From the NCBI GenBank assembly GCA_027577595.1, contig JANBRJ010000008.1, forward strand, positions 186,001-250,000: a DNA stretch of 64,000 nt, written 5' to 3'. Each line of letters starts with the position of its first letter. The first letter of the stretch is position 1. Made by a program: the position numbers and the translations under genes. Below the pieces are notes generated by a model. That model saw only the letters and a program-made list of their open reading frames with translations. It did no database searches and was not told where the DNA came from. This stretch comes from Coemansia sp. RSA 487. Taxonomy: Eukaryota; Kickxellomycota; Kickxellomycetes; Kickxellales; Kickxellaceae. This document shows, one piece after another, positions 31,854 to 42,400 of the stretch.

Positions 31854-34571
31854 TCAAACGAAAGCCGTATTTAATTCTCCAGGAACAAAGAGACTCAGTC
31901 CGTCGTAGATATTGGCGTGTGCGGCATCGGCGGCCATTTTGTTTTTAAAGACGGCCAGCTTGAGCGAATCACAGACGAACCTTGCGTGGTAGTTTGAGTG
32001 GATAGCTCGCCCCATTCCGACAATGACAACGAGGTCCGCATTGTGGCAATGCCTGACCAACCGCTCGTCCAGCTTCCGGAGGTCCAAGCACGGACCGCTG
32101 CACCCCGTTCCGCAAACGAGTAGTTGCCTGCTGCTGACTGCACGCGAGATCTCCTCGTCCTCACGTGCGGCTCGCCTGACTATATCTGCCAGCTCGCGCT
32201 CAGTCACGTCATTGAGCGCAGGACGCGAGTTGGATGCCAGTATGACTTTGCTCCCAACAAACGACAAGAGAAACCGCGCAAAAGGCAGCACGCCTAGACA
32301 CACGTCTGCTCCGCTGTTGTCGACAAACACAACAGCCTTGCGATAGAGCACGCGTCTGTTAACCACAGCCTCGACAAACTCGTTGGTGCTGTCGAACTGG
32401 GGCTGCCAGGTGATCTTCTGCTTTGCTTGGTCGAAGCCAAGGCTGCCGTCGGCCAGCTTGTCGCGCAGGTCCGTGGACCCCCAGTCAAACATGTTGCCCG
32501 CCAAGACGTTGTGCACTAGCACGCGCAGCCGCTCGGCTGTGTCGTCAATGCGATCTGTCTGCGCAAGCATCGTGGGCAGCGCCATCAGCGCAGCATCGGT
32601 CTCCCTGCTCTTCACTTGCGCGAAAATATCCTCCAGCCCAACCTCGTGCAAGCACTGCTCGCGCAGCCCCAGCAGCGTGCGCACAGACATGGGCCCATAC
32701 GCCAGGGGCCGGTCGCGAAGCCTGCGGAGGTGGCTCAAGTAGAGCGTCACAAAGCTGCTCATCTTCTGGCGCGCTGCTTCGTCATTCGCCAGTGTCCCGT
32801 TATCCGCAAGATCGAGAAGCCCGTGTGTGTTGCGCTCCATTGCCGTGATCCAATACTCTTGCTGTTTGAGGTCCTTTGACAGGTCGACCGTGTCTGGCTG
32901 GTACGGGGCAATGCTGCTGTTGATCAGCTGTGGCAGCGACAGGAGCTTTGCGGGCTGTCGGTCGAGCATGCCCAGGGAGCTGACAGCTTCGTCGGCGATT
33001 GTCTCGGTTATTGAGAAATTCTCGGTGAACGAGTAGGATTTGGACCTGCGTGAGCTGCCGGTGGCAGTTCCTGGCCCCGAAACGCCTGGTGCTGGCGGAG
33101 GAGATGGCTGCAATAGCTGGCTACCGGATGATGTGCCCGGTCGGAGCGCAGACGCCGAATCGGATGCTCGCTTCTTCCGTGACGAGAATCTCCGCTGCGT
33201 CTGTGGCTGCTGCTGGCTGCTTATGGCTGCTGCTGGAGCCACGTTGTTGGCTAGATCCCCTGGAGCTGGCGACGACATTTCCAGCGCAATCCCCTCGGCC
33301 ACGGCGACGGCTGATCTTGAAGCGTCCTCTTGTACGTTCTCTGAGGGCGTTTTGGAGCCCAGCAACGGCACTGAGGAGGCGACGGTGTCCTTTTGCTGCT
33401 TCTGCTCGTCTATGAAGAAGGCGCCCGCAGCGCCCAGAAACCCCTCGTGGCGCAAAAACAAGGCGCTCATCTCGCCCTTTGACCAGAAGTTGATGGCGTA
33501 GGACAGTGTGTGCATGGTAAGCGGATGGCCGCGGATGAAGTAGCCGCCAAAGTAGATGCGACGGATGCCGTGCAGCTGGGCGTTCAGGTAGGCGATCTGA
33601 CCAATGTTGTTGCTGACCATGTAGAGCAGAGACCGCGCAATGTCGGCATCCGAGTACTGCTTGTCCAGCGACTTGCGGTAGACGCCAGCCATCGTCGACG
33701 CAATGTTGGTTGCCTTGAGGCCGATCTTGTCGTAGTTTGTGCCATAGATGTCGCCGACCATCATATCGACCTTTGTGTTGTCGCCTGACTTGGTCATATC
33801 CAGCATTGCGTCGAAGGAGCGGACGCCCGTCAGCAGGTGCAAGAGGCCCCACAGCGTGCCGCCGCCCAGAGATGTGCCGCTGATGCGCTCGTATGTGCCC
33901 TCGCCAGTCACTTTGATGATGCTGACGCCCGACCCGATGTTGACCAGCATGTACGGGAACATATCGTCTGGCGCAGACGTGACAAACTGCATCGGCCGGT
34001 CCTCCGAGTACGTGAACACCTCGTCAGCCACCTCGCGCATCAGAAAGTTAAGCCCCGTCGTCAGGCTCTCCATCTCATCCTCGATCCGGATCTCTACACC
34101 CAGCTCCCGCTGCAGCAGATCCCGGAACCTGTGAGCTCCTCCGCCGGTTGCCACCACCACAGGGCCATGATGGTCCCCGGCGTCTGAGTACGTGCTGCCA
34201 TCGCTGTACTCGCTACCTCCCTCCTGGCTACTGGTGCTGTCGGCCGTGATCAGCGGCGGCTCACAGCTACCGTTGATGCTCCCGTGCCTGTCGCCTATCT
34301 CTGCGGCAACAGTCTCGTTAGTCCGAAGCAGGGACCGAATGAAGGCCGCGCACTTTTCAACGTTGTCGGTCTCGAACGCTGTGAAATGTAACCGCCCGCC
34401 CTCGTTGTGCGGTCCCGAAGTCAAGTACACTACTTTGGCCAGCGATCCACCAATGTCGACGGCTACCTTTTGTACCCGCCCCGACTGGTTGGGAAGCAAT
34501 ATGTCGCTGGCTTCGCCCTTCTCTATGCCGTCGATTATCGCTCCTGACGAGTTGATGCTTCCAAACATCAT
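31854..34571 (-). CDS. Pantothenate kinase fused to DUF89 phosphatase (PanK4-like)
   Basis: A 905-residue single-exon protein. The N-terminal type II pantothenate kinase has VDIGGSLAKVVYL (P-loop), ATGGGAHRF, NIGSGVSIIKV, YERISGTSLGGGTLWGL and FLRHEGFLGAAGAF. The catalytic glutamate (E166 in RIEDEMESL) and phosphate-binding arginine (R229 in YERISGTS) of active kinases are present; in vertebrate PANK4 both are lost. A ~140-residue Ser/Pro/Ala linker follows. The C-terminal DUF89 domain has GNMFDWGSTD, FVDNSGADVCLGVLPFARFL (DNSG near 751), GTGCSGPCLDLRKLDERLV and VIVGMGRAIHSNY, matching the metal-dependent 4'-phosphopantetheine phosphatase family. It is thus predicted to be bifunctional, starting CoA synthesis and removing damaged phosphopantetheine. 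It is divergent from TMS1. Confidence 0.93.
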   Translation of the reverse strand: MMFGSINSSGAIIDGIEKGEASDILLPNQSGRVQKVAVDIGGSLAKVVYLTSGPHNEGGRLHFTAFETDNVEKCAAFIRSLLRTNETVAAEIGDRHGSINGSCEPPLITADSTSSQEGGSEYSDGSTYSDAGDHHGPVVVATGGGAHRFRDLLQRELGVEIRIEDEMESLTTGLNFLMREVADEVFTYSEDRPMQFVTSAPDDMFPYMLVNIGSGVSIIKVTGEGTYERISGTSLGGGTLWGLLHLLTGVRSFDAMLDMTKSGDNTKVDMMVGDIYGTNYDKIGLKATNIASTMAGVYRKSLDKQYSDADIARSLLYMVSNNIGQIAYLNAQLHGIRRIYFGGYFIRGHPLTMHTLSYAINFWSKGEMSALFLRHEGFLGAAGAFFIDEQKQQKDTVASSVPLLGSKTPSENVQEDASRSAVAVAEGIALEMSSPAPGDLANNVAPAAAISSQQQPQTQRRFSSRKKRASDSASALRPGTSSGSQLLQPSPPPAPGVSGPGTATGSSRRSKSYSFTENFSITETIADEAVSSLGMLDRQPAKLLSLPQLINSSIAPYQPDTVDLSKDLKQQEYWITAMERNTHGLLDLADNGTLANDEAARQKMSSFVTLYLSHLRRLRDRPLAYGPMSVRTLLGLREQCLHEVGLEDIFAQVKSRETDAALMALPTMLAQTDRIDDTAERLRVLVHNVLAGNMFDWGSTDLRDKLADGSLGFDQAKQKITWQPQFDSTNEFVEAVVNRRVLYRKAVVFVDNSGADVCLGVLPFARFLLSFVGSKVILASNSRPALNDVTERELADIVRRAAREDEEISRAVSSRQLLVCGTGCSGPCLDLRKLDERLVRHCHNADLVVIVGMGRAIHSNYHARFVCDSLKLAVFKNKMAADAAHANIYDGLSLFVPGELNTAFV

Positions 34572-35240
34572 TGTTGTTGGTTATAGAATAATATAATGAA
34601 ATAATAGTAGGGTATATAAAGTGGTTTGTTTTTGGAGAGGAAGGAGTAGGCTCGCTCGTTGGTTCCTGCCACCCCCATCCCCCCTCTTGTTGTTCTTAAT
34701 TGGGGAGCCTTTTTTCGATCCTTATCGCTTTTTTCTGCAACTTCCACGTCAAATCAATAGTTGTAGCACACATTCCGTTGTTAGTGCTTCTTCTGAGGCT
34801 TGTGACTTGTTATCCCGCTCCCTTCTTTTCCATATAAGGGCAATCGCTATCTCCTCTTGTCATTTCATGTGCTGCTTTTTTTCCTAGCGCGATGGCCGGG
34901 AAAATAAAATAAAATAAAATGGAGCACAAACCTTTTGGAAAGCCCCACTTTTCCTTTCAGCTGAGAAAGTGAAAAAATCTGGATCCAAAAGCCAATGCTG
35001 CCAAGTCTTCACGTGACACGACCTAGCTAGCCAATTATGTGTGTCAGTGGCTGCTGTTTCAGTCGATGCTAAAATAAGAGCCTGACGTTTTCTCTTCGAC
35101 TTTTCACAAAGCCCTCGAATCCATTTTTCCTTTTCTCTTTCATTTGGCTGTATGTATTTCTTTCTCCACTTTTTTGTTTTACTAATTATTGTATTCCTAA
35201 TATATTCTAAATCAGCTTTTCTTTACAACAACAAAAAACG
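34572..35240. other. Divergent promoter region, PanK fusion / TMS1
   Basis: 669-base spacer between divergent genes. It contains (AAAAT)x4 at 34901-34920 and C/T-rich leaders toward TMS1. No gene is seen. Confidence 0.5.
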
Positions 35241-36683
35241 ATGGGCCTTGCACTTGGATGTATGTCAAGCCAGTTCTTCTCGTGTCTAGCATCGCTAGGA
35301 CTGTCGTGTTGCTGCGCTGGATGCCGTAGCATCAAAATAAGCGGGTCGATAGGGACACGGGTGAGCTACGCGGGAATGTTCATACTGAATTCGACAATCG
35401 CATACGCAATGACGACCAGCTGGGGGATAGATCTGGTGAAGCGAATAACGTGGGGGTTTATATCGCTCAAATGTCCTGAAGGTGTATGCTACGGGACATT
35501 GGCGGTGCACCGGATGTGCTTCTCCTTGAGCCTGTGGCACTTGGTGCTCGGAGTATTGACGATGGGCGTGGTTGATAGTAGGCATCCGCGGGCAAAGATG
35601 CAGAACGGATACTGGATTGTCAAGTTCCTCGGATGGGTTGCATTGGCGGTTCTTTCGTTCGTTATCCCCAATGGGTTCTTTGAGTTCTACAGCAAGTATG
35701 TGGCAATGGTGGGCGCGGCCATCTTCTTGCTAGTGCAACTGGTGCTGCTGGTGGACTTTGCTTACAACTTGGCTGAAGGATGTATTGAGCGGTGGGAGGA
35801 GACTGAGCGGCCGCTTTGGCGCAACGTCCTTGTTGGCGGCACCATCGGCACGTATGCGGCGTTTGCACTAATGACTATCGTTGACTTTATTTACTTTGCT
35901 GCCGAAGGATGCGGCCGCAACCAGTTCTTCATCACAGCCAATATGCTCTTGTGTATCGTTGTGTCGGCTGCTGCTGTCCACCCGCGTGTTCAAGAGGCGA
36001 ATCTCAAATCGGGGCTAGCACAGGCAGGTATGGTCACTGCGTATGCGTCGTACTTGGTAACTAGTGCGCTGGCTGGGTCGCCACCCGGAGAAGAAGGAAG
36101 CGATAAGCCTGTATGTAACCCCCTGGCAAGCGCCGCTGGGGCTCGCGCAACCATGGCGGTCGTCGGTGCATTTTTCACCATTGGCGCCATCTGCTACAGC
36201 ACGACAAACGCGGCGGTCAAGGGAAACACATTGATCCGCACGCCAAGCAGCAATACAGGCGAGTATGCGCCGCTTGCCACCAGCGATCCGAGCGAGTCCA
36301 TGGCCCTATCGTCAACAGGCCAGACAAGCAATGCGCAGCTGCGCCAAAACGCCCTGCGCGACGCCGTTGCTAGCGGCGCGCTCCCGGCGTCGGCGCTAAC
36401 CGACATTGACGAGGCCGATGAGGGGGGTTCGGCAGGCGATGACGAACAGCTAGGTGTGCAGTACAATTACACGTTCTTCCACATAATATTTTGTCTTGCG
36501 TCAATGTACGCAGCCATGTTGCTGACGAACTGGAACAGCATCAATTCCGAGGACCATGTCATCATCATCGGTAGAAGCGTCATGGCCGTCTGGGTCAAGG
36601 TCATCACCAGCTGGCTGTGCCTTGGTCTGTACTCGTGGACTCTGATTGCTCCAGTCGTGCTTACGGACCGCGACTGGTCCTAG
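35241..36683 (+). CDS. TMS1: Serinc family membrane protein (TMS1)
   Basis: Polytopic membrane protein of 480 residues, single exon. The family is linked to serine incorporation into lipids and to lipid scrambling; its fungal role is not settled. The start MGLALGCMSSQFFSCLASLG and the cysteine cluster SCCCAGCRS match the Serinc N-terminus. Further marks are SIGTRVSYAGMFILNSTIAY, CYGTLAVHRMCFSLSLWHL, NGYWIVKFLGWVALAVLSF, FIPNGFF-like IPNGFFEFY, and a C-terminal TNWNSINSEDHV then VWVKVITSWLCLGLYSWTLI. About ten membrane helices are seen. The ~90-residue polar loop before the last pair is Ser/Ala/Asp-rich. Confidence 0.95.
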   Translation: MGLALGCMSSQFFSCLASLGLSCCCAGCRSIKISGSIGTRVSYAGMFILNSTIAYAMTTSWGIDLVKRITWGFISLKCPEGVCYGTLAVHRMCFSLSLWHLVLGVLTMGVVDSRHPRAKMQNGYWIVKFLGWVALAVLSFVIPNGFFEFYSKYVAMVGAAIFLLVQLVLLVDFAYNLAEGCIERWEETERPLWRNVLVGGTIGTYAAFALMTIVDFIYFAAEGCGRNQFFITANMLLCIVVSAAAVHPRVQEANLKSGLAQAGMVTAYASYLVTSALAGSPPGEEGSDKPVCNPLASAAGARATMAVVGAFFTIGAICYSTTNAAVKGNTLIRTPSSNTGEYAPLATSDPSESMALSSTGQTSNAQLRQNALRDAVASGALPASALTDIDEADEGGSAGDDEQLGVQYNYTFFHIIFCLASMYAAMLLTNWNSINSEDHVIIIGRSVMAVWVKVITSWLCLGLYSWTLIAPVVLTDRDWS

Positions 36684-36767
36684 TTCTTGCCAACTAAAGG
36701 GTTTGTTTTTGTTTGTTTTTTTTTCTAATTGCTATTCTTCTGCCCGGCTTATCATGAAATACAACTA

Positions 36768-38483
36768 TTAGCTTTTCTTGGACCAGTCGACTAGCGCAAG
36801 TCTGTCAGAGTACTCAAAGTACTCTGCAGATGCTGCTAGTGTTTTGCAGCATCGCTCGAATGCTGTAGAGTGCATGCCCCACCTGACACAGTCGACTTTG
36901 GGGCACAAGATGGCCAGCTGCACTGCAAAATGCGATGCTCCTTCCATGTCCGAGTACAAGCTCAGGTCGAATAGGATATAGCGAAGCCAAGGAGCCAAAG
37001 GGTAGAACTCTCTGACCAAGTCGTCCAGATATGTGGTGGTTATCAGGTTCTGAATGTACCACGGCTTGTTGAGATCCATGGTCTTTGGATTGATCTCCAG
37101 CTGTGAGAGCTGTGGCAACTGCCCAAGGATCCGGATTGTTTCCCAAATGTCCAGATCCAGTGACCCGATGCTCAGGAATCTTAGACCCGTGTGCTGGCCG
37201 GGCTCCAGCTCCTGTATAAATTCTTCTTTGTATGCGAAGCTAATCAAGTTGACCGAAAGATTCTCCTGCTCGGGTGCAAGATGCCACAGCGTGTGGCACA
37301 GTTGCTTGCCATACGCATGGTCGACCAATGCCTGGCTCAAATCGATATCCAGGTCAATAAACTTCAACGTTGAAAATTTGCCTTTCTTAAACGCTCCGCT
37401 CTGCAACATGTGTACGATATCTTCGGCATCAATGCTTAGCGAAAGATGCTCCAGTTTATCATGGTTGCCTCGAAACAACTCGTCTCCGGAGAACGGATAC
37501 GGATGGTGGAACCGAAGTCTCCTGAGACTCGGGAATGGCACCCCGGATACGTGTGTCCTGGAATCCATAAGAAGCTGATTATGATTATGGCAGATGACCT
37601 CGAGCCGTTGCAGCTGCGGAAACGACATGCCTGGTTGTCCTTCAGCCGATGCTTGTCTGTCTGTCTGAAACATTTGCACAAGAGTGTTTGGCTTTGACAG
37701 TTCCAAATTCAAAATCACCAATGTCTTCTGGTTGTTGCAAATGAGTTGCAAGAATTGGGCAGGGCTCTCACACTCATAGTATGAAATCCTTGTTAGCCCT
37801 GTAATTGTTGGCACTGGCGTGGCCACAAAGTGCTCGCTTGCTGTGTAGTACTTTATTCCACGGATGCCAGTCATTAGCTTGCTGAACATATAGTCACAAT
37901 GGTTCAATATCTCCTTTTCGTCAGCCGCAAGCGCCACAGAACTGCTGATGCTGTAGATCTGAGCATTCGGGAACATTTGCTTTATCTGCACAACAAATGA
38001 GTCAATGTACTTGATGCTTTCACCGTTAAGCATACCTGTTAGCTCGCCTCCTATATGCAGCTTGAACCAAACAACCGAGACATTGGGAAACACCGCATCC
38101 CGATAGGGCGGTTTCAAAAGAAATCCGGGAAACTCTCCATTCAACACTTGGCTGAGAGGCACGTGGAGATGCACATTCCGTGTGTACCGCTGACCCGATA
38201 ATCTCAGTACGTCGTCCATTGTGGTTAGCCAATAATGCGTGTCCTGGATTGCGCTGAACGCCCTGTTCAGTGAGATCAACATATCCTGGCAGTACAATGG
38301 AATGCAGTGGTACCTCCAGCTCTGGCACAACGCCAAGTAGTTGACCATTTTCCATGCTGGGTTGCTTATGTTGAGCAGCGCCTCGTCAATGTCTGCTGTG
38401 CGCCATTGTGCTGCTTTGAATGCTATCCGCTGAGCTATGTGCTTGGGAAGGGTTTGCAGCTTCATCGGGGTCATATTGTTCAT
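36768..38483 (-). CDS. F-box/LRR-like protein of a local family (copy 1)
   Basis: Single-exon protein of 571 residues from ATG 38483; the open frame extends to a TTG at 38498. It starts MNNMTPMKLQTLPKHIAQRI, where LPxHIAxRI resembles the first helix of an F-box. The rest is a series of diverged leucine-rich-repeat-like strands and helices: LTRISYYECESPAQFLQLI, FPSLRRLRFHHPYPFSGDEL, FRGNHDKLEHLSLSIDAED, FSTLKFIDLDI, LRFLSIGSLDLDIWETIRIL. It shares the plan LPxHIAxRI ... NVS/SW ... LFRGNxDxLExL ... LxxLP with the intact gene at 56938-58629 and the decayed copy beside it. The role is inferred only as a possible substrate-binding part of an SCF ubiquitin ligase. It converges on TMS1. Confidence 0.7.
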   Translation of the reverse strand: MNNMTPMKLQTLPKHIAQRIAFKAAQWRTADIDEALLNISNPAWKMVNYLALCQSWRYHCIPLYCQDMLISLNRAFSAIQDTHYWLTTMDDVLRLSGQRYTRNVHLHVPLSQVLNGEFPGFLLKPPYRDAVFPNVSVVWFKLHIGGELTGMLNGESIKYIDSFVVQIKQMFPNAQIYSISSSVALAADEKEILNHCDYMFSKLMTGIRGIKYYTASEHFVATPVPTITGLTRISYYECESPAQFLQLICNNQKTLVILNLELSKPNTLVQMFQTDRQASAEGQPGMSFPQLQRLEVICHNHNQLLMDSRTHVSGVPFPSLRRLRFHHPYPFSGDELFRGNHDKLEHLSLSIDAEDIVHMLQSGAFKKGKFSTLKFIDLDIDLSQALVDHAYGKQLCHTLWHLAPEQENLSVNLISFAYKEEFIQELEPGQHTGLRFLSIGSLDLDIWETIRILGQLPQLSQLEINPKTMDLNKPWYIQNLITTTYLDDLVREFYPLAPWLRYILFDLSLYSDMEGASHFAVQLAILCPKVDCVRWGMHSTAFERCCKTLAASAEYFEYSDRLALVDWSKKS

Positions 38484-39470
38484 TTCTTTTGCTGTCAAAG
38501 GGGATAATTATAGATTGAATAAATAAGGTATTGTACAAATAAAGGTATGTGAAGGAATGGAGAAGAAAAAATGCGCGTGCAGGAGCAAGGTTGTTTCGTT
38601 TTCATATACGAGTAATGTATTTTTATCCCTTCTTTTTACAAAAGGAAAACAGGTGGAATGAATACTTTGAAGCAGCTATCTTTTTCCGTTATCGTAAATC
38701 TTTATGTATTTGCTATTGAACGCATTCGTTCTACTAAAGCACACATAGCGCAAAAGAAAAAATATTCATGGAAGAGTATTTGTAAAGTTCAGGCATAGTC
38801 ATAAGTTGCTTTTTGCAAAATTTAGCAAACACCCCTCCCACTCAGTGTGGGAGTAACTAAGATAACTTCCGAAAAAAGTATCTAATGATTGCATAACTTG
38901 CATTGCCACCTATGCAATACAACCTGCTCTTTCGTGAAAGTGTCATCTTTCGTAGTAGTTTTAGTGCACAAGATTTCAGTCTGACTTTGTGATGTTTGAA
39001 TATCCGAGGAATTTCCGCAAACTTTAATTCTAAACACTTCATTGAATCCGCCCATGGGAAAAAAGCCTCATTTGTGGCTGGTCCCTGATTTTTACGGTAG
39101 TTTGTCCATGTCTTGTTTAAATCATTAAAATGCGAAAGACACATTGCAAATTCACTTTATTTTCAAACTTCAATATATTGGAGTTTGTGGCGTTAACGAC
39201 TGTTTGCCAAATACATCCCACTAAATGTGGCAAACAAACAACATGTTTTCTTGCAAAAAAAAAGGGTGGGAGATGCACTGTTTCCAAAAAGAAACATCGT
39301 CAGAAAAACTTTTTCAAAGTGAAATGTGTTTTTGGCATTGCATTTATTTATATGAAAGCGTGTGGACTATATCTTGATGATATTTCTTTTTTGGAATATC
39401 TACTCTCCAAATAATCCCAGAAAACTCATTTTTCTAAACTTCTATTTCACTAAACCAATTGAAATACAGT
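38484..39470. other. AT-rich intergenic upstream of FAS-beta-like gene
   Basis: Nearly 1 kb between divergent genes. A perfect 7-base-pair hairpin, CTCCCAC/GTGGGAG, sits at 38835-38853. A minus-strand frame at 38857-39144 (95 residues, ATG start) has no recognised similarity and is not called as a gene. Confidence 0.45.
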
Positions 39471-42400
39471 ATGGCTACCAGCGACTCTACTGTCCGTTCG
39501 ATAAACGGAATATCCGTTGATTTTGGCTCTGAGCTCAGTTTGAAGGATCAGATTTCTGTTTGTAGCCTTCTCGAATCCTTTAGCCCTAGTGTACATCTGA
39601 CTAGTGATGTTGAGATCCGTGCTGCTTTCCTTGAGCACTGCGTCAAGCATGACCCGGAATTTGCATCTGTTGTTTTCGCTGGGTTTGTCAAGAAATTTGG
39701 AATTTCACAAGGTGCCAATAACGTCCACGCTATCGTATCCAGGCATCACCTTAACAAATGTGGCGCTCGCCTTGTATTGAGAGCGTACTATTCGCTTTGG
39801 GACATCAGTTCTGATCATTACCGTCAGATACTTTCAAGCAAGGAAAGCCAAGCGTCTGCGCTATTCTCCTCCGCTAGCACTGATATTGTCGCAATGTTCG
39901 GTGGACACTATGGCGACTCTGGCAGCCCATTGGACGAGGCTACATGGCTTTACGATGTTTACAGCCCGCTTCTTAGCGACTATGTTGTTTCCATGTCTGC
40001 ATTTATGTCAAGTGCAGTCAAGGAAAGTCAAGTGGCGTTGGCGTATCCTCTCGGTTTGGATGTCTTTGGGTGGCTTTCAAAGCCCTGTTCTGCTCCAGAT
40101 AGCGAGTATCTAAGCCAGGCCGCTGTTTCTGTGCCCTTGTTTGGCCTGAAGCAACTGATGCGCATCATGGTTTTGTACAAGACCCTGGGAATGTCTCCTG
40201 GCGAGTTTATCAAACAGTTCAAAGGTAAGCTTGAAAGCTATACATTATTGAGGGGTCAAAATGTCTCTTAGCATATCGCATTAACTCTAAATTCAAAGAA
40301 GCTGAAATGTTGTGCAATTGTTATTGCTAATTGTAGCTGGTTACGGACACAGTCACGGTATTGTGATTGCAACAGCGTTTTCTATGCTTACTGATGAGAG
40401 CACCTTTTACGCCGTAAGCAAGAAGGTCCTAGGGATTCTTTTGCTGGCTGGAGCATTGCCACAGGCTGTCTCTTCTACGAACAGTGTAACGAAATCAACT
40501 ATTGCAAACACTAACGCTCAATCCATGGTAGTTGCGCAAGATGCTCAAACTGATATTCTAACGTCTAACCGTTCAAAGCCAGCACTGGATTCTCTTGAAT
40601 CGGCGCTCCGTATTGCCAAGGATAATAGATGGATGCTGGATCCCAGTGACATGCACTTACCAGTGCACACGCTCGATGGAAGCCGTAGCGTCTGCGACGA
40701 ACCAGCTTTGACAGAGTATTTGCTCAAGAGTGCCTGCACTTCGAATTCTGGATCGATTCAAGCTCCTGCCGACTGTACTAGTGCCAATATCGTCTTGTTT
40801 GGATCCGACAAGATTACTGGATTTGACCACCTGATTTGTGAGCTTGTCGAAGGCACTGGTGTATCTGTTATACATGTTAACTCTACACTGCAAGCGCCCG
40901 TCTATCCTCACATGGGCACAGTGTCCGATCTCTACAAGCAGTGCACCGGCAATATCCCGGCTTCTCCCGATTGGAATTCAAAGTGTTCTCCCAAGCTTGT
41001 GCGCACCTTGTCTGATGGCAGAATACATATAGACACCAGAATGCACAGGATCATCGGGAAACCGCCAGTGACTGTTGTTGGCAGGCTTACATCAGCAGCA
41101 GCAGCAGAAGTCCAAGTGAAGCAGATTGCGGATGTGTACAACACTGGCTACAGTGTTGAGATCGACGGCAGTGACATGGATTCTGATACTATGGCACAGA
41201 CACTCGTGGGGCTGACGGGTCAGCTACAACCAGGCCAGGGTATCATGTTCAACTGCAACTTTGGCAACCAGGAGCTATGGAGTGCCCAGTTTCCCACCCT
41301 ATTGCGTCTATGCAAGGAAGGGATACCAATTGCTGGCATTTGCATGGGAGGCGCCATACCGCCGCTTGACGCTGTCGCCGGCATCATCGGGGCGCTGGGT
41401 GCTGTTGGTATCCGCCATGTGTCGTTCAAGCCGAGAGATGCAGATGAAATCCTCAAAGTCGTTGGTATTGCGCAGGCAACCAACGGATTTCCTGTTTTGT
41501 TGCAGTGGACTCGCTGCACAAGTGGCGCGCCTTTTGCATTCGATGGGTTTGTCCGGCCGTTGTTGGAAACGTACAATATAATGCGGTCGTGCGATAGTCT
41601 AGTGCTTGCCGTAGAGGCTAGCGATACTGCTGGCTGCAGTGATGCTTTGTCGTATATAACAGGTGATTGGAGCATCAAGCACAGTCGCGCTCCAATGCCC
41701 ATCGATGGCGTCTTGCTCGATTCTGGCTCGTTTGCTGAAAGTCACTGCGCAAGGAGCGGAATTGTATCTTCTCAGCAAGACGGAGCCGTCGGTATGGATA
41801 TCGCAAATATTGTCGACCGTCTGCATTGCAGTCTTATTTCTTCAGTCCTTGGAAGAGTGTATGCCTCAGACGAGAGTCGCGTGCCAAAAACGGAGTATAT
41901 CGGCAATGAGCCGCGCACTGTAGCCCTCCCAGACAGTGTCCAGGTCGAATCATCGGCGACAGAGCAGGTTTTCAAGCTCCCCAAGGATGCGGCCTTGCTT
42001 CCTGAGCACAGTGTGTGGTTGCAGGCTCTAGGTGGCAATCGCAAGAGCTGGCTACAGCAGCTGCTGTCAACACCCGTCGTCATCCAGGGCAATAGGTGCG
42101 TGCCTAATACTATCAAGCAAGTGATGCATCCGCTGCCTGGGCAGGTCGTGGCCCTATGTACCAAGAATGGAGTTGTGAACTTAGTGACTGTTAGCAACGG
42201 CAGTGACAGCAATCCTTGCGTCACCATCAAGTACTGTCTTGACAGCGGCGATATCACGGTTACGCTTTATTACATGGAAAAGGACATTGGAAAGAGCATG
42301 CGGGTTGAGTATGCGTACCACCCAGAGCAAACCTTTGCACCGATCCACCAGCACATGGACCGCTTTTTCAACACTATGCGCCAATTCTACCAGAAACTTT

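Noticed and set aside
38857-39144. 95-residue minus-strand frame with ATG
   Set aside because: Overlaps another frame on the opposite strand; no recognisable domain; AT-rich intergenic setting.
40225-40336. Two separate genes for the FAS-like region
   Set aside because: A 112-base intron with GTAAGC/TGTAG ends joins the two frames in phase and restores the acyltransferase nucleophile motif.
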